Shown piece by piece: positions 22,000-30,425 of a stretch of DNA of 39,883 nt (its first letter is position 1; every line of letters starts with the position of its first letter). The translations under genes and the position numbers were made by a program. The stretch lies in contig CAZPQQ010000024.1 in assembly GCA_964588665.1 (NCBI GenBank), positions 1 through 39,883 on the forward strand. The letters are read 5' to 3'. The DNA is from UBA2160 sp964588665. GTDB lineage: Bacteria; Chloroflexota; Dehalococcoidia; Lucifugimonadales; UBA1123. The notes under the pieces are model-generated. The model had not been told where the DNA came from and searched no databases. It saw nothing but the letters and a program-made list of their open reading frames with translations.

Positions 22000-24889
22000 A
22001 TGAGCGATATCTTCATCAGCCACGTGGAAGAGGATGCATCCGTAGCGATGCAGATAGGCGATGGTCTGCGGTCCGCCGGGTACTCCTCTTGGCTCTACGA
22101 GCGCGACAGCCTTCCGGGACCCGCGTACCTGCTCCAAACCGGCGAGGCTGTCGACAATTGCCAGGCGTTCATTCTGATCATCTCTCCCGACTCTGTGAAG
22201 TCCAATCAGGTGACGGCGGAGGTCGTCCGAGCGCATGAGGGCGCCAAGCAATTTGTGCCGTTGCTCCACGGCATAAGTCACGCGGATTTTCAGGAACGTC
22301 AACCCGTGTGGAGACAGGCGGTCGGAGCGTCCACGTCCATCCGAATCGACCCGGGTGACATCGCCGGACTTGTCGATCGCATTTCCTTGGGCTTGAGCGC
22401 TTTGGGAGTGCAAACCAGCCAGACCGAGCGACCGGTCTCCTTTGCGGCAGAATCTCCTCATTCTACGACCGAAGCTCATGCGCACAACCTGCCCGCCCAG
22501 TTAACGAGCTTCATCGGGCGCGAGTCTCAGATACGAGAGATCGGCGAGCTGTTCGCCGACGCTCGGTGCGTGACGCTCACGGGTATCGGGGGCTCCGGCA
22601 AAACTCGGTTGGCCATCGAGGTCGGAGAGCAATGCTTGGACTCATATCCCGATGGTGTGTGGTTCGTGGACCTGTCTCCCGTTACCGACGAATCCCTCGT
22701 TCACAAAGGCGTGGCTCAGGCTCTGGGAGTCGAGTTGGAAGCCCTAAGCGGGACGTTGCGAAACAAAAAGATGATGCTGATGTTGGACAACTGCGAGCAT
22801 CTTCTGGACATGTGCGCAGAATCGGCGAGCACGTGGCTGGGCAAGCTCCGAACCTAAACATCCTCGCCACGAGCCGAGAGGCACTGGGCATTCCAAGAGA
22901 GGTCATACGTCGAATTTCATCGCTCACGGTGCCTGACGAATCCAATGTTTCTCCGGAGATATTGATGGATTCTGAGGCGACCTGGCTTTTTCCCGATCGT
23001 GCATCAGCCGCCCACGGCACATTTCAGTTGACCCAGGAGAACTGTGCGGCCGTCGCTCAGATAACCCACCGTCTAGACGGCATTCCTCTCGCGATCGAAC
23101 TCGCTGGGGCTCGCGTCAGGATGTTGACGCCACAGCAGATTGCCACACGCCTTGACGACCGATTCCGACCCTTGACGGGTGGAAGCCGTACCGCGATGCC
23201 CCGCCAGCGCACCCTTCAGGCGGCGATCGACTGGAGCTACCACTCATTGGAGGAGGAGGAAGCGCGGCTGTTCGACACTCTCTCCGTGTTCCGAGGCGGA
23301 TTCACACTGGATGCGGTGGAACAAGTCGGCGCGGTAGACGGTGACGACCCGTTGTTCATCATGGACAACCTGTTCAAACTGGTGGACAAATCGATGGTCA
23401 TCGTCGCAAATAACGACTCGGAAGACGAATCCCGTTTTCGGCTGCTGGAAACCTTGCGTCAATACGGCGGGGAGCGACTGGCTGAGAGTGGCCGGGCGGA
23501 CGATGCGCGACGCCGGCATGCTGCATATTATCTGAACATGACCCACGATGCCCAACCCGTGTTGTGGGGGATCGATGCGTCACCGGTGCTGGTGCTGCTG
23601 GAGACCAATCACGACAACATTCGCGGCGCTCTGGAATGGGCGATAGGATCCGGAGACAAAGAGACCGCCCTCAGGCTGTCGGGTGACATGGGCTTCTTCT
23701 GGACGATGCGCCGACACATCAACGAGGGCGACGACTGGTCTGCTCGCGCGATATCGATGGATGGCGAAGCACCGCCCGACGCTCTGGCCTCAGCCATGCA
23801 TGCGGCGGGGCTGAGGCCATACAAAAAATGGACGCTCCCAGAGCCGAAGCCATGTACTCGCAAGCGGCAGGATGCTACCAGGCATCCGGTGACGTGGCCT
23901 TGACTGCCCGCTTAACCTTCTTCCTCGCGGGAGTCCCGTGGGCGACCGGCGACATCGACCGCGCTGAGCCGATATACCGAGAAGCCTTGAGGCTGAACCG
24001 GGAAACCGAAGGAGATCCCTGGAGCTATCCATTTGCACGGTACCTCGCCGCGTCCATTACATCATCTCGCGGCGACTACGAGTCCGCCCAATCCACCCTG
24101 GACGAAATCAACGGCATCTTTCGACAGTTGGAACATCCTATCGGTTTGGGCCATACGCACATTGGATTGGCAAGTTTAGCGCTGGACCAAGGCAATTACG
24201 CTGAGGCAGTGTCGCAATACGAGAAGAGCATCCCTTTCGAGGTTATGCTGGGAGATCACTCAATGTTGGCGGTGGCGAATTCCAGGTTGGCCGCCATCGC
24301 GTGGCTTCAAAATGACGATGAGCAAGCGATGAAACTCCAGTATCAGGGCCTTGCCGAGTTCAACGAGACAGGCAGCCTGCCCGGCATGTCCTGGGCGATG
24401 GGCAACATCAGGTACTCGATGCGTACTTTGGGCGATGTCGATTGGATGCTGCTGCTGCAAGCTCAACGGCAGGGAACGTCATCTGAATCGGCGGCAAAAA
24501 GCGCCATTGCGGAAACTCTGTACACGCTGGGAAGGATCGCCGACATCCAGGGCGACCACGACCGGGCCTCTGTCATCCTTCGCCAGTGCCTGACCCTATA
24601 CTCCGAGATCGGCCAATCGCGCGGAGTCGAGCTGGCGATTTTGGAGGCGGCCAATCTAGCCGCGGCGCAGGGTAATCCCTCTCGTGGCGGCAGGCTTCTG
24701 GCGGCGGCGAAGTCCGCGGCCACGATCACCGCTCCGTTGCTTGTGGAGTACGAACGCCTGGAGTACGAACGGGTGGAGGCGGTGCTCGAAGCAGCGGCTG
24801 GCGGGGGCACGATCTCACGCTCGACAACAGCCGGCGCTGGAATGACGATCGCCGAGGCGATCTCATTCGCCTTGACGGGGCTCGACTGA
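22000..24889 (+). CDS. TIR-NB-ARC-TPR (TIR-STAND) protein, two frameshifts
   Basis: Reconstructed, a protein of about 963 residues. Residues 1-130 are a TIR domain (MSDIFISHVEED; SPDSVKSNQVTAEVV, with a Glu where NADase TIRs have the catalytic one). A STAND NTPase follows: Walker A GIGGSGKTRLA, Walker B MLMLDNCEHLL, then NILATSREAL, GIPLAIELAGARVRML and a winged-helix segment RTLQAAIDWSYHSL. The C-terminal third is TPR-like helical repeats. The first frame stops at 22857. The next carries on from about 22845 and stops at 23903; the third continues from about 23810 to 24889. Each break is repaired by adding one base (near 22842-22847 and in GGGG at 23807-23810). Likely a sensor that oligomerises and depletes NAD. 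Confidence 0.8.
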
Positions 24890-25058
24890 TCCGAAACCAT
24901 GCCCCGTTCATAACCTCGCCCGCTCATCGGTTGCGATGTCTCGTCTTCGTGCAATTTCGCGCGCCGAATTCCCAACCCAGTCTCGCTGCCACCGCGACAG
25001 TGTGCAGGGCTTTGCTGCGTATCTCTGACGACTCACGACTCTCTGCACTGACAAGGAC

Positions 25059-25089
25059 TTGACAACCATACCGTGGAAACCGCTAATAG
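25059..25089 (+). promoter_or_regulatory. Promoter of the DUF4012 gene, possibly leaderless
   Basis: A perfect TTGACA (25059-25064) lies 19 bases from TAATAG (25084-25089). Seven bases beyond the -10 is the A of the ATG, and no ribosome site precedes it. The -10 call is less certain than the -35. Confidence 0.45.
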
Positions 25090-25095
25090 ATAGGT

Positions 25096-27717
25096 ATGTT
25101 CAAGAGTGGCGCAAGCCAAAACGGCAGTGTCGTGTCCGAGATTCTCCGAAAGCTGGACCTCATGGCGTCCTGGGCAGGGCGGGCTATCGAAGTCCACCTC
25201 TCCAGGCATTGGCCGGTATTGGCCTCGATCGGCGTTGCGGGACTGGCGATCGGCGGCATAGCGGTCGCCTACGCCGGAGCAAGCCTTGCTCTGTCCGACG
25301 ACATCGACCTTGAGCAACTGCGCGAGGTCGTCGATGAATCGCTGTTGGACGAGGAAGGCGCCGGGTTGGAGCGCGCCTCCGCGGACGTAGGCCTCCTGCG
25401 CGACCGGTCGAAGATGCCGCTACGATTAATTCGATGGGTCGGTCGGATGGGTTCGTCGATCGCGTGGCTGCCAATCGTTTCAACCGAATCCTCGGGATTG
25501 GCCGCCCAGGCCGGGCGCATCGACTCTGATCTGGACGCCGCATCGTCGCTGCTCGACTGGGCCGCGAAGTTCGCGGCGACATTCGAAGAAGCTGAATCCG
25601 CCATTGTTCGTCCCGGAGACCAAGCCCGGATCGCAGCGATTCGGTCCAGCCTGGAAGAAATCGGGATTGGATTCGAAGAGGGTCAGACCGGTTTGTCCGA
25701 CCAGGGTCGCTCGGCGGGATACGCGTTGGCGACCCGCGCGCCTCCGTTCTCGGGCATGTTCGACGACTTGGAGGGCGCCGAAGTCTCGCTGGTTCGAGCC
25801 ACCCAGGCAGGCGAAGGTGCATCACGCCTGGTTGCGGCGCTCCTTGATCTGGCCGAGGCTTCGCAACCGTTGCTCGCGCAGTTCTCCGGCGGCGCCGGGG
25901 GCGACGGCGCAGACTCGATCTATGTTGCGCTCACCGATTTCCGTCAGACTGCAATCGACGCGCGATCGAGAGCCGCGGACGTGGTTGACGCCATATCCGA
26001 GCTGGGTGGCTCAGGAGCTTTCTCGGAGAAACTGGAGGCTTTGGATCGGCTCATGGACGCGGCCGTAATCATAGGCGAGGCGGGTGTACTCGGTTTTGAG
26101 GCGTTGAGGCCGGCTTACGAGATTATCAGCCAGTCCGAAGGCGGCATCCTCGATGGCGAAGGCGTATTGCCCGAGGCACTGGCCACGTTGCGTGGTCGAA
26201 CCGCGGACATCGACGACGTGATCGCTCGACTGGCCGAAGCGGAAGAGACGTTACGCGACCTCGTTGTCGGCGGCGCCATTCCCTCTGGGTCAACCGGACT
26301 GCCCGGGATGCTGGACTACGTTGCTGAAGTGCGGTCCGGCCTCGAACTCGTGAACGGAATTGCGCCGGTGGCGGACGAGCTGTTGGGCCACGGCGACCCA
26401 CGTAAATATCTGATGCTGGGCCAGTCGGCGGACGAGTTGCGCGGCACGGGCGGGTTCGTTTCAGGCATCTGGACCATGACCGTACAGGACGGTTCGCTGG
26501 ACGGCGTCTCGTACTACGACGTCGTGCGCGTCGATGACTGGGACCGCCTGGTGCTCTATCCCGCGGCGCCGCCCGGGCTTGAAGAGCATATGAACGCCTG
26601 GGTCTGGTTGCTCCGCGACGTCTCGTGGGACCCCGACTTTCGTTCAACCGCGCAGAGCGCCAGCGCCATGTTCAAGATCGGTCAGAATCAGGACGTCGAC
26701 GGGGTCGTTGCGATCAACCAATGGGCGCTGCTGGGACTGGTCCAGGCCGTTGGGGGAATCACTCCGCCCGAAGGAGGCGAGCCAATATCGGCCAACAACT
26801 TGATCACGGTGCTGGAACGCGGCACCGACCTGTACGGTCGCGCCTACATGGACCTGGTGCTCCAAGGGTTGATCGACGAATTCGCCAGCCAGAGCTCGCT
26901 GCCTGGACTGGTGCGTTTGGCTTCCGCGGTGCTGCGTGCACTTGAGTCCAGAGACCTGGTATTCTATTTTGAGGACACTGACACTCAGAATGCTGTTGAA
27001 GACCTGGGCTGGGCGGGCGTCATTGACCCGACCGCGGGCGACTATTTGTACGTGGTGGATTCGAATGTCGGATGGAGTAAAGTAGACAGAAACATCGAAA
27101 GGGAAATATCATATGCCGTCGATCTGAGCAAAGTGGAAAGGCCCAGAGCCACCCTCAACGTCGGCTACACCAACCACAGCGGGCCCGACTCTCCGCCGTG
27201 CGAGCCTCAATGGCTCAATCGAGGGACAGATTACAGCCAGCTCGTAAACGCATGCTATTGGGATTTTGTTCGCGTATATATGTCTGAAGGAAGCCGTATT
27301 CTCAGCCAGTCTGAGTTGTCTCTGCCGGAGTTGAGTGTCTCAGTGGAAATCGGCAAAGGCGTTCCGGGACAGGAAACCGGCGCCATTTCGGCGTTTCATG
27401 ACAAGGCCGTGTTTTCGGGACTGCTGATAGTGCCGGCTGGTTCGAGTCGTGAGGTCTCTTTGGTTTACGACCTGCCGGACCGAGTCGTAAAAGTAGATGG
27501 CGATTCCGTCGAGTACGAGTTGTTGCTCCAGAAACAACCCGGTGTCAGGAACAGAAACGTGTCGATTGATCTGATTCCTCCGGATGGCTACGTTGTGTCG
27601 GCAAGCTCGATCCCATACGCTGTCCAAGATGACGGTCGAGTTCAGTTAAACCGGGACATGCGCCGCGACGAATCGATTCGTGTCTCGTTCATCAAGGATC
27701 AAGCCCAAGGTGGGTAG
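25096..27717 (+). CDS. DUF4012 cell-envelope protein
   Basis: An 873-residue protein with one N-terminal transmembrane helix (about residues 37-58), a long helical region rich in Ala, Glu and Asp (60-420), and a DUF4012 domain from about residue 435. The domain is recognised by KYLMLGQSADELRGTGGFVSGIW, YYDVVRVDDW, VSWDPDFRSTAQSASAMF and VDGVVAINQWALLGLVQAVGGI, which follow the family pattern closely. The last 200 residues look like a beta-rich extracytoplasmic domain. DUF4012 proteins occur beside polysaccharide and cell-surface genes; no enzymatic role is established. It is followed after ten bases by the Ig-like lipoprotein gene, so the two are probably cotranscribed. Confidence 0.85.
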   Translation: MFKSGASQNGSVVSEILRKLDLMASWAGRAIEVHLSRHWPVLASIGVAGLAIGGIAVAYAGASLALSDDIDLEQLREVVDESLLDEEGAGLERASADVGLLRDRSKMPLRLIRWVGRMGSSIAWLPIVSTESSGLAAQAGRIDSDLDAASSLLDWAAKFAATFEEAESAIVRPGDQARIAAIRSSLEEIGIGFEEGQTGLSDQGRSAGYALATRAPPFSGMFDDLEGAEVSLVRATQAGEGASRLVAALLDLAEASQPLLAQFSGGAGGDGADSIYVALTDFRQTAIDARSRAADVVDAISELGGSGAFSEKLEALDRLMDAAVIIGEAGVLGFEALRPAYEIISQSEGGILDGEGVLPEALATLRGRTADIDDVIARLAEAEETLRDLVVGGAIPSGSTGLPGMLDYVAEVRSGLELVNGIAPVADELLGHGDPRKYLMLGQSADELRGTGGFVSGIWTMTVQDGSLDGVSYYDVVRVDDWDRLVLYPAAPPGLEEHMNAWVWLLRDVSWDPDFRSTAQSASAMFKIGQNQDVDGVVAINQWALLGLVQAVGGITPPEGGEPISANNLITVLERGTDLYGRAYMDLVLQGLIDEFASQSSLPGLVRLASAVLRALESRDLVFYFEDTDTQNAVEDLGWAGVIDPTAGDYLYVVDSNVGWSKVDRNIEREISYAVDLSKVERPRATLNVGYTNHSGPDSPPCEPQWLNRGTDYSQLVNACYWDFVRVYMSEGSRILSQSELSLPELSVSVEIGKGVPGQETGAISAFHDKAVFSGLLIVPAGSSREVSLVYDLPDRVVKVDGDSVEYELLLQKQPGVRNRNVSIDLIPPDGYVVSASSIPYAVQDDGRVQLNRDMRRDESIRVSFIKDQAQGG

Positions 27718-27727
27718 CAACGTCTGA

Positions 27728-29386
27728 ATGAAAGAGCACTCTCGACCCCCTGAGAATTTGCATGGCCGGTCCCGATTGACGGGACGAGCGGTTGCGGTTC
27801 TGATCGTCATGGCGGTCGTCGTGTCTTCTTTGGTTGCGTGCTCCTCTTCCGTCCCTGTGTCTGCGGGCGTGACGCCGCCTGCGATGGAGGCCAGACCCGC
27901 GACGCCCCCTGCCGTGGTGAAGGAGGTCTTCGCCTCGGTGCTGATTACAGAAGCGGATGCTCCGATCGGCGTACTCGAACGTGTCGCCGTGACGCCGCTG
28001 GCTGTTGTGGCCGATTCCGGCGAGACCGTGAAACTGACAGCGCGGGCCTTCCTTGCAAAGGGACAACGCGACACGAGCGTTGACCTAATATGGACGCTCA
28101 CGGACATAAGGGCCGGCTCACTAAATTCAAGAGGGGAATTTACAGCGGGGGCCATCCCAGGCGTCTATCCCGGAGCAATTTCGGTGACCGCCGTGAACGA
28201 AACCGCCGAGGGCTTGGACCAGGCCACCCAGTTGGTGTCTGTGACGGTCGTGGGAGACGACTTGCCCGCCAGCATCGCCTCGATCGAGGTGCTGCCAACC
28301 GGGCCGACGGTCTTCTCGGGCCAGCTTTTGCGCATGCGCGCGATTGCATACGATGAAAACGGATCGGTAATCCCTGGCGTGAGCTTCGATTGGACTGTCA
28401 ACGACACGGCCTTGGGGTTCGTTACGGCCGCTGGATATCTTGACGTGGAAGGATCCCCTGGCACGTTCACCAACGGAATTTCGGTTACGGGCCGGTGGCG
28501 CGGGGAGAGCATTGTCGAGGCGGTCGACGTCAAAGTGCTCGAAGACCGTCCTGGCGTTGATGACATGACCGTCCAGGTGTTGCCTCAGCGGTTTTACATC
28601 GACAATGGCGGCAACATGCAACTCAGAGCCGTCGCGTTGAATGGTCTGGGCGAATTGGTCGCCGGCACCGAATTGCGTTGGAGCATTGACCAGCCGCTTG
28701 CCGGAACGATAACAGGGACAGGGGTTTTCACGGCCGGCGTTGCGCCTGGCGTCTATACCGAAGCGGTCAAGGTTGAGGCGATCATACCAGGCGAGAGCGG
28801 ATTCATACACGCTGCGGATTTTGCATCGGTAATTGTCAGGGGCGAGAATAATGTCCGACGCTTGGACGGCGTCGTCGGGCGACCTGGCAACCTCGTCATA
28901 ACCCCCGGAGGCCGCGCAATCCTCGTCGCGAGAGCTTTCGACACCGACGGCAATCCGGCTGAAAAAGTCGAGCTGCAGTGGGAGATGACTGACGATGCGG
29001 CGGGCGTGATCGACGCAAACGGCAGCTTCAAAGCGTCTTCACAGTCCGGAGCGTATCCGGACTCGGCCAGAGTGATCGCGGCTCAAGACGTGGACGGTGA
29101 GCATATCACCCGTTCTGCAGCAGTCGACGTCAGCATCACCGGTATTTTGACCCTGGCGGCGATCGAACCGGTGATGCCCACCGTGCCCCAAAACGCCACC
29201 GTGCATTTCACGGTGCTGGGCACGGATGAAAACGGATTGCGAGTTCCAGGACTGGTGGTTCGTTGGCGACTCGCGGACGAAGCGGTCGGGTTTATCGACG
29301 CCCTAGGCAATTTCACAGCCAACGGCGCTCCGGGCCTTTACGAGAACGCGATAATCGCAACGGTGATCCAACCATTCACGAATTGA
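27728..29386 (+). CDS. Five-repeat Ig-like surface lipoprotein
   Basis: A 552-residue lipoprotein. The signal peptide has a hydrophobic core (residues 21-36) and lipobox LVAC with Cys38. The rest is five tandem repeats of about 90-100 residues, each with a conserved core: a W-bearing strand (such as VDLIWTLTD, ELRWSIDQP, VELQWEMTD), then AG(x)I/L, a short G-F/SFxA turn, and PGVY or a variant. The repeats begin near residues 85, 175, 270, 370 and 465. The pattern fits bacterial Ig-like (Big) folds used in adhesion or as spacers on the cell surface. The last repeat lacks its final strand. The gene directly follows the DUF4012 gene. Confidence 0.82.
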   Translation: MKEHSRPPENLHGRSRLTGRAVAVLIVMAVVVSSLVACSSSVPVSAGVTPPAMEARPATPPAVVKEVFASVLITEADAPIGVLERVAVTPLAVVADSGETVKLTARAFLAKGQRDTSVDLIWTLTDIRAGSLNSRGEFTAGAIPGVYPGAISVTAVNETAEGLDQATQLVSVTVVGDDLPASIASIEVLPTGPTVFSGQLLRMRAIAYDENGSVIPGVSFDWTVNDTALGFVTAAGYLDVEGSPGTFTNGISVTGRWRGESIVEAVDVKVLEDRPGVDDMTVQVLPQRFYIDNGGNMQLRAVALNGLGELVAGTELRWSIDQPLAGTITGTGVFTAGVAPGVYTEAVKVEAIIPGESGFIHAADFASVIVRGENNVRRLDGVVGRPGNLVITPGGRAILVARAFDTDGNPAEKVELQWEMTDDAAGVIDANGSFKASSQSGAYPDSARVIAAQDVDGEHITRSAAVDVSITGILTLAAIEPVMPTVPQNATVHFTVLGTDENGLRVPGLVVRWRLADEAVGFIDALGNFTANGAPGLYENAIIATVIQPFTN

Positions 29387-29500
29387 CGGCCCAGAGCAGG
29401 CGCCTGCAATCGCGACACACATGGCATCGACGGTCGTCGAGGTCGCGTATCGTAAACCCGTCGTGAGCATCGATCGTGCGGGAGCCGAGATGGAGGCGTC

Positions 29501-30313
29501 GTGAGAAGTCGTGTGACTCGGGTTGTGGTTGCGGCTCTGCTTGGAGTCCTGGCGGCGGGCGCCGCGGCGTGCGCGTCATCGGACGAACCACGGGAATCTG
29601 CGCCGACCCCCGTGCCTGCGCTCAGCCAAAGCTCCCAAACGCAGGATCCGGCGCGAGGCTCCGTTGTCAGCATCGTGGACGGCGTTACCATCGAAGTCGA
29701 GAACGCCGGGTCTGTCTACCTCGTCCGCTACATTGGCCTGACGTTGCCCTTCGACGGAGACGCCTCCGGAGCCGCGGATTTCAACAGGTTCTTGGTCGAG
29801 GGCAAGGCCGTGGATCTGGCCAAGGACGAGGTCAACACGGACGCGGACGGTGCGCTGCTCAGATACGTCTACTCCGACGGTGAGATGGTGAACACCAAGC
29901 TCCTGACGGGCGGTTGGGCGACCGTGGCCAACCACCCGGCATCCTTCGAGCACGTCGAAACCTTCATGCGTGCGGAGGCCGACGCCAAGGCAAATCGGCG
30001 CGGAGTGTGGAGCGAGGAAGCTTCTCACGGACCGGAAACACCAATGCCGACGCCCAGCGCAGCGGGCGAATTCGGCGGGGGGGGGACGCTGCCCAATCCG
30101 TTCGGCCCTGGCCTCGGCGGCCTATGCGACTTTTCCGGGACGTCGGAACCGATCATCAAGGGCAACATCGACCCGCGGACCAGCGGGCGTACGTACCACG
30201 TTCCCGGCGGCCTTTTCTACTCCACGACCGTAATTGACGAGACGCAAGGCGAGGCATGGTTTTGCACAGAACTCGATGCTCAGGCGTACGGTTGGCGGCG
30301 CTCCAAACGGTAG
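29501..30313 (+). CDS. SNase-like lipoprotein with degenerate active site
   Basis: A 270-residue lipoprotein (AAAC lipobox, Cys24). Residues 50-175 follow the staphylococcal nuclease fold: VSIVDGVTIEV, VRYIGLTLP, YVYSDGEMVNTKLLTGGWA, NRRGVWS. The catalytic residues are mostly gone. Val62 replaces the metal Asp of DGDT, Thr81 and Phe84 replace the Asp and Glu of the DTPE motif, and only Arg76 remains at the exact spacing. The C-terminus holds a small domain (IKGNIDPRTSGRTYHVPGG, GEAWFCTELDAQAYGWRRSKR) often found fused to such nucleases. It is likely a non-catalytic binding protein. The GTG start has GGAGG four bases upstream. A nine-G run lies at 30077-30085 in the linker. Confidence 0.8.
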   Translation: MRSRVTRVVVAALLGVLAAGAAACASSDEPRESAPTPVPALSQSSQTQDPARGSVVSIVDGVTIEVENAGSVYLVRYIGLTLPFDGDASGAADFNRFLVEGKAVDLAKDEVNTDADGALLRYVYSDGEMVNTKLLTGGWATVANHPASFEHVETFMRAEADAKANRRGVWSEEASHGPETPMPTPSAAGEFGGGGTLPNPFGPGLGGLCDFSGTSEPIIKGNIDPRTSGRTYHVPGGLFYSTTVIDETQGEAWFCTELDAQAYGWRRSKR

Positions 30314-30370
30314 GCGGCTAAACCGCAATATTCCGCGACCTCCGCCCTTGCACTGCCCTGGAGTGGCCGA

Positions 30371-30379
30371 TGCTATAAT
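30371..30379 (+). promoter_or_regulatory. Extended -10 promoter of dnaE
   Basis: TGCTATAAT is a perfect extended -10, 46 bases before the GTG. The nearest -35-like hexamer, TTGCAC at 30348, is 20 bases away and probably not needed. Confidence 0.55.
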
Positions 30380-30425
30380 CTCGTTGACCCCCTACATTGC
30401 GCCAAATCTGCTTCATGGAGGAGCC

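Noticed and set aside
30234..30425. Longer N-terminus of DnaE
   Set aside because: It overlaps the preceding gene and begins before the extended -10. The PHP domain starts right after the GTG at 30426, which has a strong ribosome site.
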